Positions 40,278-48,673 of a stretch of 64,000 nucleotides of DNA are shown here, one piece after another. Origin of the DNA: Hymenobacter sp. APR13 (lineage in GTDB: Bacteria; Bacteroidota; Bacteroidia; Cytophagales; Hymenobacteraceae). The stretch covers positions 3,405,001 to 3,469,000 of the forward strand of contig NZ_CP006587.1 in the NCBI RefSeq assembly GCF_000737515.1. Reading direction: 5' to 3'. Each line of letters opens with the position of its first letter. Position 1 is the first letter of the stretch. The notes below the pieces were generated by a model, which saw nothing but the letters and a program-made list of their open reading frames with translations, had not been told where the DNA came from and made no database searches. The position numbers and the translations under genes were made by a program.

Positions 40278-41537
40278 ATGACTGCTTCCATCCGCATACG
40301 GCTATCCATCATGATGTTCCTGGAGTTCTTCATCTGGGGCGCGTGGTTCGTGACGCTGGGCACGTACCTGCTGCGCAACCTCGGCGCGTCGGGGACGCAG
40401 GTGGGGGTGGCGTTTCTGACGCAGTCCATCGGGGCCATTGTGGCGCCGTTCATCATCGGGCTCATTGCCGACCGGTTTTTCTCGGCCCAGAAGATTCTGG
40501 GCGTGCTGCACCTGGCCGGCGCGGTGCTGCTGTGGCGGGCCTCGGTAGCGCCCGATTTCAGCAGCTTCTACCCCAGCATCCTCACCTACATGGTGCTGTA
40601 CATGCCCACGCTGGCACTGGTAAACTCCATCAGCTTCCGGCAGATGCAAAACCCACAGAAGGAGTTTGCGCCCATCCGGGTGCTGGGCACGCTGGGCTGG
40701 ATTGTGGCCGGCCTCACCATCGGCTGGCTGAACTGGGAGCAGACCAACAGCCTGCAAAGCACCTTCCTGATGGCGGCCGGCGCTTCGGCCCTACTAGGCG
40801 TATTCAGCTTCACGCTGCCGGCCACGCCGCCCGTCAAGAAAGACCAGACCAGTTCCCTCGGCGACCTGCTGGGACTGGAAGCCATTGGGATGTTGCGCAA
40901 CCGCTCGTACCTGATCTTCTTTCTGGCCTCCATTGCCATCTGTATTCCGCTGGCCTTCTACTACGGCTTTACCAACCCGTTTCTCAACGAAGTCGGGATG
41001 AAGTCGGCGGCGGGGGTGCAGAGCCTGGGGCAGGTGTCGGAGCTGCTGTTTATGCTGGCTATTCCGCTGTTTTTTAGTCGGCTGGGCGTGAAGAAGATGC
41101 TGGCCATTGGTATGGCGGCCTGGGTGCTGCGCTACGTGTTTTTCGCCTACGGCGACGGCCTGGGCAACTATTGGATGCTGATTGCGGGCATCGTGCTGCA
41201 CGGCGTCTGCTACGACTTCTTCTTCGTGACGGGCCAGATCTACACCGACAACCTGGCCGGGGAACGGTTCAAAAGCTCGGCCCAGGGCTTCATCACCCTG
41301 GCCACTTACGGCGTGGGTATGCTTATCGGCACGCTGCTCTCGGGCCGCATCTTCGATGCCTACCAGACCACGCCCACCACCCACGACTGGCGCATGATCT
41401 GGCTGATTCCGGCCGGCATTGCGGTAGTGGTGCTGCTGGCCTTCCTGGCCTTCTTCCGCGACCAGCCCCAGCCGCAGACCACCGCCGCCACCGATACCCT
41501 GCACGACCCGGCCACCCCACTCACCCAAGCCGTGTAG
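40278..41537 (+). CDS. MFS transporter, nucleoside:H+ symporter (NHS) type
   Basis: 419 residues with twelve predicted spans. The N-terminus 'RLSIMMFLEFFIWGAWFVTL' and 'MQNPQKEFAPIRVLGTLGWI' are hallmarks of the NHS family (NupG/XapB relatives). Many Bacteroidota sugar loci carry this family, so here it probably imports the sugar or keto-sugar product. The ending is disordered and Thr/Ala-rich. The next gene starts 2 nt after the stop, which shows tight operon coupling. Confidence 0.9.
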   Translation: MTASIRIRLSIMMFLEFFIWGAWFVTLGTYLLRNLGASGTQVGVAFLTQSIGAIVAPFIIGLIADRFFSAQKILGVLHLAGAVLLWRASVAPDFSSFYPSILTYMVLYMPTLALVNSISFRQMQNPQKEFAPIRVLGTLGWIVAGLTIGWLNWEQTNSLQSTFLMAAGASALLGVFSFTLPATPPVKKDQTSSLGDLLGLEAIGMLRNRSYLIFFLASIAICIPLAFYYGFTNPFLNEVGMKSAAGVQSLGQVSELLFMLAIPLFFSRLGVKKMLAIGMAAWVLRYVFFAYGDGLGNYWMLIAGIVLHGVCYDFFFVTGQIYTDNLAGERFKSSAQGFITLATYGVGMLIGTLLSGRIFDAYQTTPTTHDWRMIWLIPAGIAVVVLLAFLAFFRDQPQPQTTAATDTLHDPATPLTQAV

Positions 41538-41539
41538 CC

Positions 41540-42424
41540 ATGGCCACCTGGAACCGACGGGCCGCCCTGAAGGGCCTGATTACCGGCACGGCAGCCGTGG
41601 GTACGCTGGGCGTTTCGGCGGCGTGCGGGGCCGAGGACCAGAAAACCGCTTCCGTGCCCTTGAAGAATAACCTGAAACAATCGGTGTGCCGCTGGTGCTT
41701 CGGCAAGATGCCGCTGGACGAGTTGTGCGCGGCCGCCAAGGAAATGGGCCTCCGGGGCATCGACCTAGTGGGCCCCGCTGAGTGGCCCACGCTCAAAAAA
41801 TACGGCCTCGACTCGCCGATGTGCAACGGCGCGGAAATCAACCTTACCGACGGTTTCAACGACCCCAAATTTCACGCTCAGCTGCGGCAGCGCTACGCCG
41901 CCATGATTCCGCAGGTGGCACAGGCCGGCTACACCAACCTCATCTGCTTCAGCGGCAGCCGCCGCGGCCTCTCCGACGAGGCCGGCCTCGCCAACTGCGT
42001 AGAGGGCCTCAAGCCGCTGCTGCCCTTGGCCGCCAAGCATAAAGTGGTGCTGGTGATGGAGCTGCTCAACAGCAAAATCGACCACCCCGACTACCAGTGC
42101 GACCGGACCGCCTGGGGCGTGGAGCTGGCCAAACGCCTGAATTCCGAGCACTTCAAGCTGCTCTACGACATCTACCACATGCAAATCAACGAGGGCGACG
42201 TCATCCGCACCCTCACCGCCCACCACCGCTACATTGCCCACTACCACACCGCCGGCGTGCCCGGCCGCCACGAGCTCGACGACACCCAGGAACTGAACTA
42301 CCCCGCCATCATGCGCGCCATCCAGGCCACCGGTTTCCAGGGCTACGTGGCCCAGGAGTTCATGCCCCGCCAGGCCGACGGGCTGAAGTCGTTGCGCGAG
42401 GCAGTGCGGCTGTGTGACGTGTAG
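41540..42424 (+). CDS. Tat-exported hydroxypyruvate isomerase-like TIM barrel
   Basis: 294 residues, starting 2 nt after the transporter stop. A twin-arginine signal (MATWNRRAALKGLITGTAAV) ends in a possible lipobox ('VSAAC'). The barrel shows 'KQSVCRWCFGKMPLDELCAA', 'MGLRGIDLVGPAEWPTLKKY', 'VVLVMELLNSKIDHPDYQCD', 'LYDIYHMQINEGDVI' and 'GFQGYVAQEFMP', the Hyi/EboC-like pattern with metal ligands E, D, H and E. It is the third isomerase-like barrel of the cluster and the second that is exported. Confidence 0.9.
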   Translation: MATWNRRAALKGLITGTAAVGTLGVSAACGAEDQKTASVPLKNNLKQSVCRWCFGKMPLDELCAAAKEMGLRGIDLVGPAEWPTLKKYGLDSPMCNGAEINLTDGFNDPKFHAQLRQRYAAMIPQVAQAGYTNLICFSGSRRGLSDEAGLANCVEGLKPLLPLAAKHKVVLVMELLNSKIDHPDYQCDRTAWGVELAKRLNSEHFKLLYDIYHMQINEGDVIRTLTAHHRYIAHYHTAGVPGRHELDDTQELNYPAIMRAIQATGFQGYVAQEFMPRQADGLKSLREAVRLCDV

Positions 42425-42437
42425 CGCCGGACCCATC

Positions 42438-42710
42438 AGAACGTCATTCCGAGCAGCGCGAGGAATCTTGCGTGCTGACTTTGTCAACGTAATCCTTTCA
42501 TGCTGAGCATGTGGCGCATCAAGCCAGGTGCCGAAGCACCTCTGCCGCTGGCTAACCTCATTAAACGATGTAGAGACGCGACACTTCGCGTCTCCCGCCA
42601 GAACGAATCGGCCGCCCCATCGTCAGCAACGAGGAGACGCGAAGTGTCGCGTCTCTACAGTCGACCAACGAAGCGGTAGAGATGCTTCGGCAAGATCAGC
42701 ATGACGTTCT
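42438..42710. repeat. Composite repeat region with dumbbell copy D
   Basis: An outer GAACGTCATTCC...GCATGACGTTC pair flanks a perfect 26-bp dumbbell of the GAGACGC family (42569-42594 with 42634-42659). The family core here is GACACTTC. Further degenerate GCTGAGCATG fragments fill the rest of this 320-nt gap, and no gene is supported. Confidence 0.85.
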
Positions 42711-42744
42711 TTATTTCCACCTGCTTCTCACCCTCTTCCTGCCC

Positions 42745-43515
42745 ATGAAAACTGCCTTCCTCCTTCCTACTTTACTCATCAGCCTGTCTGCCGTGGCCCA
42801 GAACCAGCCGCAAGGCAAACCCGAGGAAACCGAAGTCTGGAAACCGGTGCCGAAGGTGGTAACGGCTACCGGCGTGTTCACCGCGCCGCCCTCCGATGCG
42901 TTGGTGCTCTTCAACGGCCGCGACCTGACGCAGTGGGTATCGGTGGAGGACCGCACCAAGCCGGCGGGCTGGAAGGTGGCCGACGGGCTGCTGACCGTGG
43001 ACAAGAAGACGGGCAACATCGAAACCAAGCAGAAATTCACCAACTACCAGCTGCATCTGGAGTGGCGAGTGCCCGCTACCATCAGCGGCAAGGGCCAGGT
43101 GCGCGGCAACAGCGGCCTGTTTCTGGCCTCGCTGGGCAAAGGCGACCTGGGCTACGAACTGCAGATTCTGGACTCCTACCAGAACGAAACGTACGTGAAC
43201 GGCATGGCCGGCAGCATCTACAAGCAGTTCATCCCGCTGGCCAACCCCACCCAGAAGCCCGGCCAATGGCAGTCGTACGATGTACTATGGACCGCGCCCA
43301 CCTTCAAACCCGACGGCACCCTGCAAACACCCGCCCGCGTAACGGTACTCTTCAATGGCGTGCTGGTGCAGAATAACACCGAGCTGAAAGGCGCCACCGT
43401 GTACATCGGCCCGCCCAGCTACCAGCAGCACGGCCCGTCGCCCATCAAGCTCCAGTCGCACGGCGACCCGAGTGAGCCAATCAGCTTCCGCAACATCTGG
43501 GTGCGGGAGCTGTAA
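42745..43515 (+). CDS. DUF1080 protein (3-keto-disaccharide hydrolase family)
   Basis: 256 residues from the ATG at 42745. Signal peptide MKTAFLLPTLLISLSAVAQ. The DUF1080 jelly-roll fold shows 'ALVLFNGRDLTQWVSVED', 'QLHLEWRVPATISGKGQVRG', 'NSGLFLASLGKGDLGYELQI', 'DSYQNETYVNGMAGSIYKQF', 'GQWQSYDVLWTAPTF' and the last strand 'SHGDPSEPISFRNIWVREL'. The family cleaves glycosidic bonds of 3-keto-glycosides. With the GMC dehydrogenase, cytochrome and reductase in the same cluster, that activity is the best prediction. It is the last gene of the cluster. Confidence 0.92.
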   Translation: MKTAFLLPTLLISLSAVAQNQPQGKPEETEVWKPVPKVVTATGVFTAPPSDALVLFNGRDLTQWVSVEDRTKPAGWKVADGLLTVDKKTGNIETKQKFTNYQLHLEWRVPATISGKGQVRGNSGLFLASLGKGDLGYELQILDSYQNETYVNGMAGSIYKQFIPLANPTQKPGQWQSYDVLWTAPTFKPDGTLQTPARVTVLFNGVLVQNNTELKGATVYIGPPSYQQHGPSPIKLQSHGDPSEPISFRNIWVREL

Positions 43516-43548
43516 GCGGCGGCAGGTGGCAGGTAGCAAACCCGGGCT

Positions 43549-43671
43549 CCGGTCCGGCGGCTCTTGCACCCGTCGGGCCGGTCGGTGAAAGCGCACCGGA
43601 CCCGTTTTGCCCGCCACCCCTGCCTCATGCATCCCGCCCCGGCCCGACGGCTGAAAGAGCCGCTGGACCGG
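43549..43671. repeat. Nested inverted repeat in the 426-nt gap before the E2 gene
   Basis: CCGGTCCGGCGGCTCTT (43549-43565) pairs with 43655-43671 (16 of 17), and inside it CCGTCGGGCCGG (43570-43581) pairs perfectly with 43639-43650. It may form a long cruciform. The remainder of the gap (to 43941) holds the E2 promoter. Confidence 0.8.
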
Positions 43672-43883
43672 GGCCTTATGCGCAACCTGGGTTAGCCGGG
43701 CTGTCTGGAAGGAAAGGGGAGAAGGGAAAGCCAGTCGCCACCGCAGCCCGCTCAGCTCAGAATCCGCAGAGCTGCCTTCAGGGCGCCGCCGGACCGTAGA
43801 GCATAGTCTGCGGGAGAGGCTTTTTGAATGGCTGCAGGCGAAAATTCGCTGCCGGCTGGGTGCGCGCTTAGGCGAGACTTTCG

Positions 43884-43914
43884 TTTGCACCCCCGGATTT
43901 TCGGGCTAATTTTG
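43884..43914 (+). promoter_or_regulatory. Consensus Bacteroidota promoter of the E2 gene
   Basis: TTTG (43884-43887), 19-nt spacer, TAATTTTG (43907-43914): both boxes match the consensus exactly. Transcription should start near 43921, giving a leader of about 20 nt before the ATG at 43942. It is the best promoter in the window and calibrates the 19-nt spacing. Confidence 0.8.
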
Positions 43915-43941
43915 ACCCATTCAATTCAACAGTAGACGCAG

Positions 43942-45741
43942 ATGGCCGAAATCATAAAAATGCCCAAAATGAGCGACACGATGACCGAAGGGGTCATTGC
44001 TTCGTGGCTCAAAAAAGTAGGCGATAAAGTGAAATCCGGAGACATTCTGGCGGAAGTCGAAACCGACAAGGCCACGATGGAGCTGGAAAACTACGAAGAC
44101 GGTACCCTGCTCCACATTGGCCCGCAGGCTGGCGAGGCCGTACCCGTAGACGGGCTGCTGGCCATTGTTGGGAAAGAAGGCGAAGATATTTCGGCTCTGC
44201 TCGGTGGTGCCGCACCAGCGGCCGCGCCGGCTCCTGAGGCAGCACCCGCACCAGAAGCCGCCCCAGCTCCAGCCGCGGCCCCGGCCGCTCCGGCGCCCGA
44301 GGCGCCCAAAGCAGAAGCCCCGGCCCTCGCGGCCCCGGCTCCGGCGGCGGCTCCAGCTAGCAATGGCAAGAAAGCCACGGTCATCCGGATGCCCAAGATG
44401 AGCGACACGATGACCGAAGGCACCATTGCCTCCTGGCTCAAGAAAATAGGCGACAAAGTGAAGTCCGGCGACGTGCTGGCCGAAGTGGAAACCGACAAGG
44501 CGACCATGGAGCTGGAAAACTACGAGGACGGTACCCTGCTCTACATTGGCCCAAAAGACGGCGAATCGGTAGCGGTAGACGGCATCCTGGCCATCATCGG
44601 CGAGGAAGGTGCTGACGTGGAAGCCTTGCTGGGCGGCCAGAGCGGCGGTAGCGCGGCCCCTGCTACTCCCGCGCCAGCCTCCGAAGCTGCTTCGGCTCCT
44701 GAGCCAGCTCCGGCAGCCACACCTGCCCCGGCTCCCGCTGCGCCAGCAGTTGCTGCGCCTGCCGCTGCCGTTACGGCAGTAGCTCCGGCTCCGGCTGGCA
44801 CCCGCATTCTGGCCTCGCCGCTGGCCAAGAGCATTGCCCGCGAGAAAGGCATCGACCTGAACGGTGTGAAAGGCTCCGGTGAAAACGGCCGTATCGTGTC
44901 GCGCGACCTGGAAAACGCCCAGCCTGCACCCGCACCAGCTCCGGCTGCGCAGCCGGCTGCTGCACCTGCCCCAGCCGCTGCGCCAGTGGCTGCCGAAGCG
45001 CCAAAGGCCGAAGCCCCCAAGGCAGAAGCTGCACCGGCTCCGGCCGCCCAGCCCGTCGACGGCACATACACCGACACGCCGGTATCGCAGATGCGCAAGG
45101 TGATTGCCCGCCGCCTCTCCGAAAGCCTGTTCACGGCCCCGCACTTCTACCTGACCATGGAAATCCTGATGGACCGGGCCATGGAGGTGCGCACGCAGCT
45201 CAACACTCTCTCGCCGGTGAAGCTCAGCTTCAACGACCTCGTAATCAAAGCTGCCGCCGTGGCGCTCAAACAGCACCCGGCCGTCAACTCCTCGTGGCTC
45301 GGCGACAAGATCCGCCAGAACAAGGTGGTGAACATCGGGGTGGCCGTGGCCGTGGACGAAGGCCTGCTGGTACCCGTGGTGCGCAACGCCGACGGCAAAG
45401 GCCTCTCCACCATCGCCACCGAGGTGAAGGAGTTGGCCGGCAAAGCCAAGAGCAAGAAGCTGCAGCCCGCCGAGTGGGAGGGAAGCACCTTTACCATCTC
45501 CAACCTGGGCATGTTCGGCATCGACGAGTTCACGGCTATCATCAACCCGCCGGATGCCTGCATCCTGGCCGTGGGTGGCATCAAGCAAACCGCGGTGGTG
45601 AAGGATGGTCAGCTGGTTGTCGGCAACATCATGAAAGTGACCTTGAGCTGCGACCACCGCGTGGTGGACGGGGCCACCGGCGCCGCCTTCCTGCAGACGC
45701 TCAAGAGCCTGCTCGAAGACCCAATGCGCATGCTCATCTGA
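43942..45741 (+). CDS. pdhC: Pyruvate dehydrogenase E2 (dihydrolipoamide acetyltransferase), two lipoyl domains
   Basis: 599 residues. Two lipoyl domains (1-80 and about 145-225) carry the target lysines K43 and K186 in 'ETDKATMELENY'. They are nearly identical and are joined by Ala/Pro linkers. A peripheral-subunit binding domain at about 290-325 ('ILASPLAKSIAREKGIDLNG') and a further linker follow. The catalytic domain, from about 375, has 'PVSQMRKVIARRLSESLFTA', 'HFYLTMEILMDRAME' and 'LSCDHRVVDGATGAAFLQTL', with the catalytic histidine in DHRxxDG. It transfers acetyl groups from lipoate to CoA. E1 and E3 genes are not in the window. It has a perfect promoter and a strong terminator, so it is transcribed alone. 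Confidence 0.96.
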   Translation: MAEIIKMPKMSDTMTEGVIASWLKKVGDKVKSGDILAEVETDKATMELENYEDGTLLHIGPQAGEAVPVDGLLAIVGKEGEDISALLGGAAPAAAPAPEAAPAPEAAPAPAAAPAAPAPEAPKAEAPALAAPAPAAAPASNGKKATVIRMPKMSDTMTEGTIASWLKKIGDKVKSGDVLAEVETDKATMELENYEDGTLLYIGPKDGESVAVDGILAIIGEEGADVEALLGGQSGGSAAPATPAPASEAASAPEPAPAATPAPAPAAPAVAAPAAAVTAVAPAPAGTRILASPLAKSIAREKGIDLNGVKGSGENGRIVSRDLENAQPAPAPAPAAQPAAAPAPAAAPVAAEAPKAEAPKAEAAPAPAAQPVDGTYTDTPVSQMRKVIARRLSESLFTAPHFYLTMEILMDRAMEVRTQLNTLSPVKLSFNDLVIKAAAVALKQHPAVNSSWLGDKIRQNKVVNIGVAVAVDEGLLVPVVRNADGKGLSTIATEVKELAGKAKSKKLQPAEWEGSTFTISNLGMFGIDEFTAIINPPDACILAVGGIKQTAVVKDGQLVVGNIMKVTLSCDHRVVDGATGAAFLQTLKSLLEDPMRMLI

Positions 45742-45762
45742 GTTGATTAAGCACTTCAATAC

Positions 45763-45797
45763 AAAAGCCAGCTCCGCTTAAGGGCTGGCTTTTTTTG
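45763..45797 (+). terminator. Terminator after the E2 gene
   Basis: AAAAGCCAGC pairs with GCTGGCTTTT and runs into seven T residues, 22 nt past the stop. Confidence 0.92.
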
Positions 45798-45955
45798 TGG
45801 GCTGTGGCAGCAGGTACCAGATCTGGCTGGATGGCTGCCTGACGTAATTGACCACCAAAAGGGCTGAAAATCACTGTAAAAACTCTATACTTACCGAAAA
45901 AGGGCGTTGCGCCGGCGGCACCTGATGGTTCAACAATGAAACCCAGATAGCCTGT

Positions 45956-48508
45956 ATGAAACAACAGTTACTCGTTGCTGCGCTCAGCGTGGCCAGCCTT
46001 GCCGCGTATGGCCAGGCGCAGACGCTTTCCGGTCAGGTGCTGGATGCCGCTGGCCGGCCCGTTATCGGGGCGACGGTGGTGGAGAAAGGCACCAACAACG
46101 GCACCGCCACCGACAATGCCGGCCGCTTCACGCTCTCGTCCAGGGCGGCCAGTCCGCGGCTGGTGATCAGCTCGATTGGCTACACCACGCAGGAAGTGAG
46201 CGGCGGTAGCGGTGTAAGCGTGAAGCTGGCCGACGCCTCCACCAGCCTGGGCGCGGTGCAGGTAGTGGGCTCGCGCAGTCAGAACCGCTCCGTCACCGAT
46301 TCGCCTTCGCCGGTGGACATCATCGATCTGCGGGAAGTGACCACCAAAACCGGCCAGCTCGACGTCAACCAGCTGCTGCAGTTTGTGGCGCCCTCGTTCA
46401 ACTCCAACCGCCAGACCGGCTCCGACGGCGCCGACCACGTCGACCCGGCCTCGCTGCGCGGCCTGGGCCCCGACCAGACGCTGGTGCTCGTGAACGGCAA
46501 GCGCCAGCACCAGTCGGCGCTGGTGAACCTGTTTGGCTCGCGGGGCCGTGGCAACACCGGCACCGACCTGAACGTCATTCCGGCGGCCAGCATCGAGCGG
46601 ATTGAGATTCTGCGCGACGGCGCGGCGGCCCAGTATGGCTCCGACGCCATTGCCGGCGTGATTAACATCGTGCTGAAAAGCTCCGTGAACGAGCTGACGG
46701 CCAGCGCCAACTACGGTGCTTACGAGGCCAAATACCGCCGCGACGACCAGCAGTTCGATGGCGGTAACTTCAACGCCAACGTCAACTACGGGGTGGGTTT
46801 GGGCGAGCAGGGGAGCTTTATAAATGCCACCGTCGATTTCAACCAGCGCCAGCACACCCAGCGCGCCAACGTGCCGGTGCCCGATTCCAGCTCACTGGCC
46901 CGCCGCGAGTACGGCGACCCGAAGGTGCAGAACGTGTCGGCCTACCTCAACTCCAAGTTCGCCGTGAGCGACCAGACGCACGTGTACGTGTTTGGGGGCG
47001 CCAACAAGCGCAAGGGCGACGCCTACGCCTGGACCCGCTTTGCTGAGGACGACCGCAACGTACCATCCATCTACCCCAACGGCTTCGACCCCATCATTAC
47101 CAGCGACATCGTGGACGTGTCGGCCGTGGCCGGGGTGCGCACCAAGCTGGGCGAGTGGGAGCTGGATCTGAGCAACAACTTCGGCTCCAACCGCTTCGAG
47201 TATGGGCTGCGCAACACGCTGAACGCCTCGTTGGGCGCGGCCTCGCCCACCAGCTTCAACGCCGGTGGCTTCCAGCTGCAGCAGAACGTGGTGAGTTTAG
47301 GCCTGACGCGCAACTACAAAACCGTGCTGCAGGGCCTGAACGTGGCCGCCGGGGCGGAATTCCGGCGCGAATGGTACTCGCTGTTTGCCGGCGAGGAAGC
47401 CTCCTACCGCAACTACGACCCCACCAAATCGGGCGGCTCGCAGGGCTTCCCCGGCTACCAGCCCGCCGACGCCATAAAGGCCGACCGCGACAACGTGGGC
47501 GCCTACGTGGATGCCGAGTTGAGCGTGACCCAGCAGTGGCTGCTGGCCGCCGCCCTGCGCTACGAGCACTACACCGACTTCGGCAGCACGCTCAACTACA
47601 AAGTATCCACGCGCTACAACCTGACCGAGTTTCTGACCCTGCGCGGCACCTACAGCACCGGCTTCCGGGCCCCGTCGCTGGCCCAGATTAACTTCAACTC
47701 CACCTTCACCAACTTCATCAACGGCGACCCGGTGGAGGTGCTGCTGGCCCGCAACAACAGCGCCGTAACGCAGAAGCTGGGTGTGCCGGCCCTGAGGCAG
47801 GAAACCTCCAACAGCGCCAACGTGGGCCTTACCAGCCGCCTGGGCTCGTCGCTGAGTCTGACCGTGGATGGCTACTACATCAAGGTGAAAGACCGGGTGG
47901 TGCTCACCAGCCAGTTCTCGGCCGACGACCCGGTTATCGGGCCCGACCTGGTGGCGCTGAACGTAGACCAGGCGCAGTTCTTTGCCAACGCCGCCGACAC
48001 CCGCTCTATTGGTCTGGATGTGGTGCTGAACCACACGGCCACGCTGGGCACCGGCCGCCTCAACTCCACGCTGGCCGCCAACGTCAACAACCTGAAGATT
48101 GACCGGGTGCAGACCACCGGCCGCCTGGCCGGCCGCGAAGACGACTTCTTCGGGCCCCGCGAGCAGGCGTTTGTGAAAGCCTCGGCGCCGCCGTCCAAAA
48201 TCAACCTCACCTTCGACTACCAGTTGGGCCGCTTCAGCACGCTGCTGCGCTTCGTGCGCTTCGACAAGGTGCGGCTCGTGGATTTCGACGGCGCCGACAT
48301 GAACTACGACGCCCGCATCACCACGGACCTCACGTTCAGCTACGCCCTCACCGACCACCTGCAGCTCTCGGCGGGCAGCACCAACCTGTTCAACCGCTAC
48401 CCCACGCTCTTCGACCCGCAGCGCACGGAAACCGGCGGCGCCTGGGACCCGGTGCAGATGGGCGCGAACGGGCGGTTTTACTTTGCTAAATTGCAGGCCC
48501 GATTCTGA
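45956..48508 (+). CDS. TonB-dependent outer-membrane receptor
   Basis: 850 residues. Signal peptide MKQQLLVAALSVASLAAYGQ. A carboxypeptidase-regulatory domain ('LDAAGRPVIGATVVEKGTNN', residues 22-100) is followed by a plug at about 110-230 with the SusC-like 'IERIEILRDGAAAQYGSDAI' and 'GVINIVLK'. The barrel covers 235-850 and ends 'NGRFYFAKLQARF' with a C-terminal aromatic. No SusD partner is adjacent. 'ETSNSANVGLTSRLGSSLSL' and 'YLNSKFAVSDQTHVYVFGG' are typical of receptors for small ligands or peptides, but the substrate is not assignable. Confidence 0.93.
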   Translation: MKQQLLVAALSVASLAAYGQAQTLSGQVLDAAGRPVIGATVVEKGTNNGTATDNAGRFTLSSRAASPRLVISSIGYTTQEVSGGSGVSVKLADASTSLGAVQVVGSRSQNRSVTDSPSPVDIIDLREVTTKTGQLDVNQLLQFVAPSFNSNRQTGSDGADHVDPASLRGLGPDQTLVLVNGKRQHQSALVNLFGSRGRGNTGTDLNVIPAASIERIEILRDGAAAQYGSDAIAGVINIVLKSSVNELTASANYGAYEAKYRRDDQQFDGGNFNANVNYGVGLGEQGSFINATVDFNQRQHTQRANVPVPDSSSLARREYGDPKVQNVSAYLNSKFAVSDQTHVYVFGGANKRKGDAYAWTRFAEDDRNVPSIYPNGFDPIITSDIVDVSAVAGVRTKLGEWELDLSNNFGSNRFEYGLRNTLNASLGAASPTSFNAGGFQLQQNVVSLGLTRNYKTVLQGLNVAAGAEFRREWYSLFAGEEASYRNYDPTKSGGSQGFPGYQPADAIKADRDNVGAYVDAELSVTQQWLLAAALRYEHYTDFGSTLNYKVSTRYNLTEFLTLRGTYSTGFRAPSLAQINFNSTFTNFINGDPVEVLLARNNSAVTQKLGVPALRQETSNSANVGLTSRLGSSLSLTVDGYYIKVKDRVVLTSQFSADDPVIGPDLVALNVDQAQFFANAADTRSIGLDVVLNHTATLGTGRLNSTLAANVNNLKIDRVQTTGRLAGREDDFFGPREQAFVKASAPPSKINLTFDYQLGRFSTLLRFVRFDKVRLVDFDGADMNYDARITTDLTFSYALTDHLQLSAGSTNLFNRYPTLFDPQRTETGGAWDPVQMGANGRFYFAKLQARF

Positions 48509-48537
48509 TAGGACGTCAGCCCGAAACCAGCTGTCAA

Positions 48538-48623
48538 CCTGACGAAGCAAGGACCTTGTCACGCCTGAACAAGACGGATACCCGTTAGTTGTTCGGGCGT
48601 GACAAGGTCCTTGCTTCGTCAGG
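48538..48623. repeat. 28-bp perfect inverted repeat (CCTGACGAAGCAAGG family)
   Basis: 48538-48565 (CCTGACGAAGCAAGGACCTT onwards) is exactly mirrored at 48596-48623. The 30-nt loop contains a shorter CTGAAC/GTTCGG pairing. It may end transcription of the receptor gene. Confidence 0.9.
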
Positions 48624-48673
48624 ATGACAAGCGTTTTTCCGGTTCCTGACTTCCGCCAACTACTAACTACCCC

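Noticed and set aside
43921..45759. 612-codon open frame antisense to the E2 gene
   Set aside because: It mirrors the Ala/Pro linker and lipoyl repeats. The sense frame has complete domains and a consensus promoter; long antisense frames are expected at this GC content.
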